Source of the DNA: JBEVOS01 sp044226655 | Lineage (GTDB): Bacteria > Pseudomonadota > Alphaproteobacteria > Caulobacterales > Aquidulcibacteraceae | Length of the DNA: 64,000 nucleotides | Assembly: GCA_044226655.1 (NCBI GenBank) | Contig: JBGAGO010000001.1 | Coordinates: forward strand, 744,001 to 808,000 | Reading direction: 5' to 3' | The notes under the pieces: model-generated | The model's database searches: none | The model's input: only the letters and a program-made list of their open reading frames with translations | Told to the model about the DNA's origin: nothing | Part shown: positions 60,073-64,000 of the stretch, in pieces | How the letters are laid out: every line of letters begins with the position of its first letter | Numbering within the stretch: the first letter of the stretch is position 1 | Program-made: the position numbers and the translations under genes

Positions 60073-62721
60073 TCATCGCCGCTCACGCCCCATGCGTTCG
60101 AGCAGCGCGGGGATATGCACCTGGTCGGATTTGTAATTGCCGGTCAGCGCCACCATCACGAGGTTCACGCCGAAGCGCAGCGCGAGCTCCCTTTGCCGCG
60201 CGCCATTGGTCAGCCCCGCATCGCTCGCCCAGGCGCGCGCCCAATCGCCATCGCCGACGAAGAGGGAGGCGACGCCGTCGCGCGCTTCCGCCGCCGTGCC
60301 GCTTTCGCTCCAAAGCCGCGTCGCCATGAAGCCGCCTGGAAACGCACGCAGCAGATAGAAAGATTTCGCGACCACGTGATCGGTCGTCACCTGTTCGAGC
60401 GGCGGCGCGTCGAGCCCTTGCAGCATGGTCGCCGCCGGCCGCCCGGAACTGCGCCCCGCATCGCGCGTGTCGACGAGCAACAAGCCGCCGAGCCGCAGAT
60501 AGCGATCGACATTCGCCAGCGCCGCATCCGACAAGGCCTGCGGCGCCGCTGTCGCGGGCCAGTAGATGAAGGGAAACGCCGATAGATCGTCACGCGCGAG
60601 ATCGACCGGCATGGGCGCGCCCGGCTCAACCGAGGTGCGGTCGCGCAGCACTTGCGAGAGCGCTTCGAGCCCGGCGCGCGATCGCCCATCCACCGCGCCA
60701 TCGCCGGTGCGCACATAGGCGAGGCGCAACACTTCCGTCGGATCGTTCGATTGCGCGCGCGCTGCGAGCGGCGTGAGCACGACAAGCGCCAGCGCCGCCG
60801 CGCCCAGGCGCAGAAAGCGCGGCAGCCGTCCGGCGAGGAAGAGCGAGATCAGCAAATCGGCCGCCAGCATCGCCGCGGCGAGGCCAAGGAAAATGCCGCC
60901 CAGCCGCCGCTCCAGCGTCGCCGCGAGCCCTGCGCGCGCGACGCCATTGGGCAGCGCCAGCGCCGTCAGCGCTTCATCGGCGGCGGCCGCGTCGATCGAG
61001 GCGGCGATGCCCGCGCGTTCGTAAAGGCCAGGCGGCGTCTGTGGTCCTGCATGCGCGCGCAGAAACACATCGGCTGCGATCGGTTGCGCATCGCGCGGCG
61101 CAGGCTCCAGCGCGCCATAGCCATCGAGCAGACGTTGCGGCGTGTAAGGCCCCGCAGCTTGCTCGCGCTCGCCCGCGCCTTCCGCGCGGCCCGCGAACGC
61201 GAGCGTTCTGCGCAACATGTCCACGAACAATCCGGACAAAGGCAGGTCCGACCAATCCGGCCCCGCGCCGACGTGGAAGAGCACGATGAGGCCGCGCCCC
61301 TGCGCCGCCGCCGTCACCAGCGGCGAGCCGTCTTCCAGTTTGGCCCACACGCGCGCCGCCGCGATCGAAGAGGGCTCCGCCAGCACTTGCTTGCGCACCG
61401 CCACATCGGCGGGCGGATTGAGTCCCGCGAACGGGCTCTCGCCGTCGAAGCGCGCAATGCGCTGCGGCCGCTCCCACGCCAGCGCGCCGCCGATGGTGCG
61501 TGCGCCAGGGCGCAGCCGCACCGGCAGCGGATCGTCCGCGTCGTTGGCGAGCCTCGGCCCCGCGAAGCGCACGACAAGCCCGCCGCGCGCGATCCAGGAA
61601 ATGATGGCGCTGCGATCGTTCGGCGCCAGCCGGCTGGCGTCCGGCAGGATCAGCGCCTGCACGCGCGCATCGATCAGCTCGCGCACGCCGCCGCGCTGCA
61701 GGCTCGCATAAGGCTGCAAGGCGCGGTCCACGTAATAGAGTTCGCTCAGCAAAGGCTGGCCTTCGCCGCCGGGATCGACGAGGCCGACGCGTGGGCGCGC
61801 CGCGCCTTCCGGCATCAGGCGCACGCCGCCGGTGCTTTGCTCGCCAACGATGCGCACGCGCGCCGCGCGCGCCGCGATCTCTGGCGGCAGCTCAATCCGT
61901 GCGCGGCCGACATCGCCCGTGAAATGCACCTCCGCTGCGCCCAGCGCGCGCGCGGCTTGCGTCTCCGCCGCCACCGCCACCTGTCCGCCGCCGCCCGGCC
62001 CGCGCCGCACCTCCACATCGACGCCGCCTTGGCCGACAACGGCATGGGTAATCGCGCGCGCCGTGCGCGGCGGCACGCGCGCCGTCACGGGTCCGCGCGC
62101 CTGCAATGCGCGCGCAAACGCCGTCGCGCCTTCGTCTTCAAGCCCGTCGGTGATCCAGACGATGCGGGCGAAATGCAGATCGAAGCTGGCCAGCCTGCGC
62201 ATCGCGTCGGCGCGATCGGGCCGCCAGGGCGCAGGTTCAATCTGACCGATGCGCGCGCGCGCATCCGCGCCCGTCATGGCTTCACCGGGATCGGACGGCC
62301 GCACCTGCGGCGCGGTGCGCAGAATGTAGACTTGACCGCCCGCGTGCTCGGCGTGTTCGGCGGCGGCGACCGCGGCATTGCGCACATCGGTCCAGAATGG
62401 CGCCGAGGTCCAGCCATCGTCGATCACGATCAGGGTGCGCCCGCCGCCGGTCGCGCTCACCGCGGCCTCGGGCGCGAGGCTCGGCCGCGCAAAGCCGATG
62501 ATCATCAGCGCCGCTGCAAGCGCGCGGAAGATCAGCAGCCAGGGCGGCGCGCGCTCGCGGCTTTGCTCTTCCGTCTTGAGCCCGATCAGCAGACGCGCCG
62601 GTGGAAACATCGCGCGCGCCGGCGGCGGCGGCGTGGCGCGGATGATCCAATAGAGCAAAGGCAGCGCGATCAGCGCCGTCAGCGCCCAAGGCGCGCCAAA
62701 CGCGAGCGGCCCCAGATTCAC
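60073..62721 (-). CDS. DUF4159 membrane protein with BatA-type N terminus
   Basis: 882 aa from a GTG. The N-terminal 80 residues (PWALTALIALPLLYWIIR, then LIFRALAAALMIIGFARP) form two helices as in BatA/aerotolerance proteins. A VWA-like region (ALAAA... TLIVIDDGWTS) follows, then another helical pair near 615-655, and the DUF4159 domain (FPFIYWPATAAPQALSD, VDRYLRLGGLLLVDTRD) covers about 680-880. The start codon overlaps the DUF58 stop by 4 bp, so translation is coupled. Its role in the MoxR system is unknown. Confidence 0.85.
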   Translation of the reverse strand: MNLGPLAFGAPWALTALIALPLLYWIIRATPPPPARAMFPPARLLIGLKTEEQSRERAPPWLLIFRALAAALMIIGFARPSLAPEAAVSATGGGRTLIVIDDGWTSAPFWTDVRNAAVAAAEHAEHAGGQVYILRTAPQVRPSDPGEAMTGADARARIGQIEPAPWRPDRADAMRRLASFDLHFARIVWITDGLEDEGATAFARALQARGPVTARVPPRTARAITHAVVGQGGVDVEVRRGPGGGGQVAVAAETQAARALGAAEVHFTGDVGRARIELPPEIAARAARVRIVGEQSTGGVRLMPEGAARPRVGLVDPGGEGQPLLSELYYVDRALQPYASLQRGGVRELIDARVQALILPDASRLAPNDRSAIISWIARGGLVVRFAGPRLANDADDPLPVRLRPGARTIGGALAWERPQRIARFDGESPFAGLNPPADVAVRKQVLAEPSSIAAARVWAKLEDGSPLVTAAAQGRGLIVLFHVGAGPDWSDLPLSGLFVDMLRRTLAFAGRAEGAGEREQAAGPYTPQRLLDGYGALEPAPRDAQPIAADVFLRAHAGPQTPPGLYERAGIAASIDAAAADEALTALALPNGVARAGLAATLERRLGGIFLGLAAAMLAADLLISLFLAGRLPRFLRLGAAALALVVLTPLAARAQSNDPTEVLRLAYVRTGDGAVDGRSRAGLEALSQVLRDRTSVEPGAPMPVDLARDDLSAFPFIYWPATAAPQALSDAALANVDRYLRLGGLLLVDTRDAGRSSGRPAATMLQGLDAPPLEQVTTDHVVAKSFYLLRAFPGGFMATRLWSESGTAAEARDGVASLFVGDGDWARAWASDAGLTNGARQRELALRFGVNLVMVALTGNYKSDQVHIPALLERMGRERR

Positions 62722-63563
62722 GCGAAGCGCTCGCCAATGGTCGCGGCCAGCAAGGCCAGTGCGGGCGCTGCGCTATGATCAGTGCGGTGCAACAGCGCGG
62801 GAAAGCCCATCGCGCTCGCCATCGCGCGCAGATCGCGCCGATGCGTTTCGAGCCGTTCGGCATATTGTTCCTTCGCCGCCTCGGCGCGTCCGATCAGCGC
62901 CTCGCGCCGCGTCGCGCCCGGCTCCATGAAGAGGGTGCGGCCGCGATAGGGAAAGTCTTCTTCGGCCGGATCGGCGATCATCACCAGCGCGCCGGTCGCG
63001 CCCATGCTCGCCGCCTCCGCCAGGCGCGCGCGCCAGCTTTCGACCGGCGCGTAGAAATCGCTGAAATAGATCACGGCGCTGCGCAGGCTGGGCGCGACGG
63101 GCGTGCGCATCGGCGCCAAGAGATCGAGCGCGAGGCGTTCGCTGGCGCGCGGCCCCGCGCGCGTCATGCCGCCCAAAGCGCCCACGCGCTCGCCGCCGCG
63201 CGCCAGCAGAATGGAGAGCGCCAGCGCCAAGGTCTGCGCGCGATATTTCTTGGTCGGGCGATCTTCGCCGCCGCGCCAATCGAAGCCAGGATCGGGGTCG
63301 ATCCAGAACCACGCGCTTTGTGCGGCTTCGCGCTCGCGCTCCTTCACATAGAGCCGGTCGCCGCGCGCCGAGCGGCGCCAATCGACGGCGCGCGCGCCAT
63401 CTTCGGCCGCGTGATCGCGATATTGCCAGAACGCTTCGCCCTGACCCGCGCGGCGGCGTCCATGCAGGCCGGGCGCTGCGGCGGCGAGGCGCTTGGCGTC
63501 CAACAGCAGGCCGGGCAGATCGCCCGCGAGCGCGCGCGCCTGATTGAGGGCTGGATCGCTCAC
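62718..63563 (-). CDS. DUF58 domain protein
   Basis: 281 aa from a GTG. The family motif F-x-x-Y-R is seen in GEAFWQYRDHAAEDGARAVD followed by WRRSARGDRLYVKERERE. The C-terminal half is of VWA-like type (SAVIYFSDFYAPVESW). DUF58 proteins accompany MoxR ATPases in many bacteria and are thought to be clients or cofactors in the assembly of other complexes. The start overlaps the MoxR stop by 4 bp. Confidence 0.9.
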   Translation of the reverse strand: MSDPALNQARALAGDLPGLLLDAKRLAAAAPGLHGRRRAGQGEAFWQYRDHAAEDGARAVDWRRSARGDRLYVKEREREAAQSAWFWIDPDPGFDWRGGEDRPTKKYRAQTLALALSILLARGGERVGALGGMTRAGPRASERLALDLLAPMRTPVAPSLRSAVIYFSDFYAPVESWRARLAEAASMGATGALVMIADPAEEDFPYRGRTLFMEPGATRREALIGRAEAAKEQYAERLETHRRDLRAMASAMGFPALLHRTDHSAAPALALLAATIGERFA

Positions 63564-64000
63564 GCCGCCTTCGACGCGAGATCGTCGACCAGGCTATCGA
63601 CATCGAGCCCTTCCGCGCGCGCGCCGAAGGACAGCGCCATGCGGTGTGCGAGCGCGGGCCGCGCCAAAGCCGAGACGTCATCCAGCGCTGGCGTCAGCCG
63701 TCCGCGCAGCAGCGCGCGGGCGCGCACCGCAAGCATCAGCGCTTGTCCCGCGCGCGGGCCCGGACCCCAAGCGACATGCTGATTGACACGCGGGTCGTTC
63801 GAAGAGCCCGGCCGCGCCGAGCGCACCAGCGCCAGGATCGCGTTCAGCACCTTTTCGCCGACCGGCATGCGCCGCACCAGCTGCTGCAGCCGCACCAGCC
63901 GCGCCGCATCTAGCACGGATTGCGGCTCGACTTCGCCGAGCCCCGTGGTCTCGATCAGAATGCGCCGCTCGGTTTCCGAATCCGGATAGGGCACGTCGAC
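63560..64000 (-). CDS. MoxR-type AAA ATPase, C-terminal part
   Basis: Only the C-terminal 146 residues lie in the window; the gene continues past the right edge. VNQHVAWGPGPRAGQALMLA is the sensor-2 region of MoxR ATPases (G-P-x-x-R-A), preceded by the helical lid and the VPYPDSETERRILIET block. MoxR proteins are AAA+ chaperones that act with VWA proteins. This is the first visible gene of the operon (MoxR, DUF58, DUF4159, amidotransferase-like protein), all with 4-bp overlaps up to DUF4159. Confidence 0.9.
   Translation of the reverse strand, partial: VDVPYPDSETERRILIETTGLGEVEPQSVLDAARLVRLQQLVRRMPVGEKVLNAILALVRSARPGSSNDPRVNQHVAWGPGPRAGQALMLAVRARALLRGRLTPALDDVSALARPALAHRMALSFGARAEGLDVDSLVDDLASKAA

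Overview
The window is GC-rich, densely coded DNA from an alphaproteobacterium. A CpdR-type receiver next to N-formylglutamate amidohydrolase, two large TonB-dependent receptors, many SDR and acyl-CoA genes, and a MoxR/DUF58/DUF4159 operon point towards Caulobacterales/Hyphomonadaceae-like bacteria. That placement is an inference from gene content. No prophage, insertion sequence, CRISPR array or rRNA operon was seen, so the region reads as core chromosome rather than a genomic island.

Layout. 0-4.6 kb: the end of a carboxylesterase, then glycerol catabolism (glpD facing glpK, with glpK downstream of a Nudix and an MmcQ/YjbR gene). 4.6-15.8 kb: fatty-acid degradation (acyl-CoA dehydrogenase, acyl-CoA ligase, a fused hydratase/3-hydroxyacyl-CoA dehydrogenase) mixed with a stress protein, MFS and MATE exporters, an aldo/keto reductase and a lone bioD. 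16-25 kb: two TonB-dependent receptors with strong terminators around a double-TetR regulator and a GT39-like membrane glycosyltransferase. 25-28 kb: agmatine to putrescine (aguA, a 118-aa gene, aguB). 28-36 kb: amidase, hisN-like phosphatase, XRE regulator, sulfatase, typA. 36-40 kb: a small-RNA candidate, N-formylglutamate amidohydrolase, cpdR and a dimethylformamidase-like protein. 40-41 kb: tRNA-Val(GAC), then a yybP-ykoY manganese riboswitch ahead of a TMEM165/GDT1 exporter. 41.5-46.3 kb: the prkA-yeaH-spoVR operon. 46-49 kb: queC between two orphan receivers with the same arginine-rich tail. 49-52.6 kb: pirin, cupin, a DUF5367-like protein and a degenerate GGDEF/EAL-like protein. 52.6-55.7 kb: three SDR genes, two of them paralogous (3R)-hydroxyacyl-CoA-dehydrogenase-like proteins. 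56-64 kb: MFS, GNAT, then the MoxR-DUF58-DUF4159-membrane protein operon running off the right edge.

The most interesting signals are non-coding. Two roughly 130-bp intergenic repeats keep four hairpins while two of the stems have changed sequence with compensation. There are two copies of a REP-like palindrome with 23-bp arms, a 123-bp nested palindrome, a terminator-bearing small-RNA candidate antisense to both neighbouring genes, the manganese riboswitch, and a promoter motif shared by two lipid-metabolism genes 49 kb apart. No clearly new defence or biosynthetic system was found; the best protein-level leads are the double-TetR repressor and the degenerate signalling protein at 51.4 kb.
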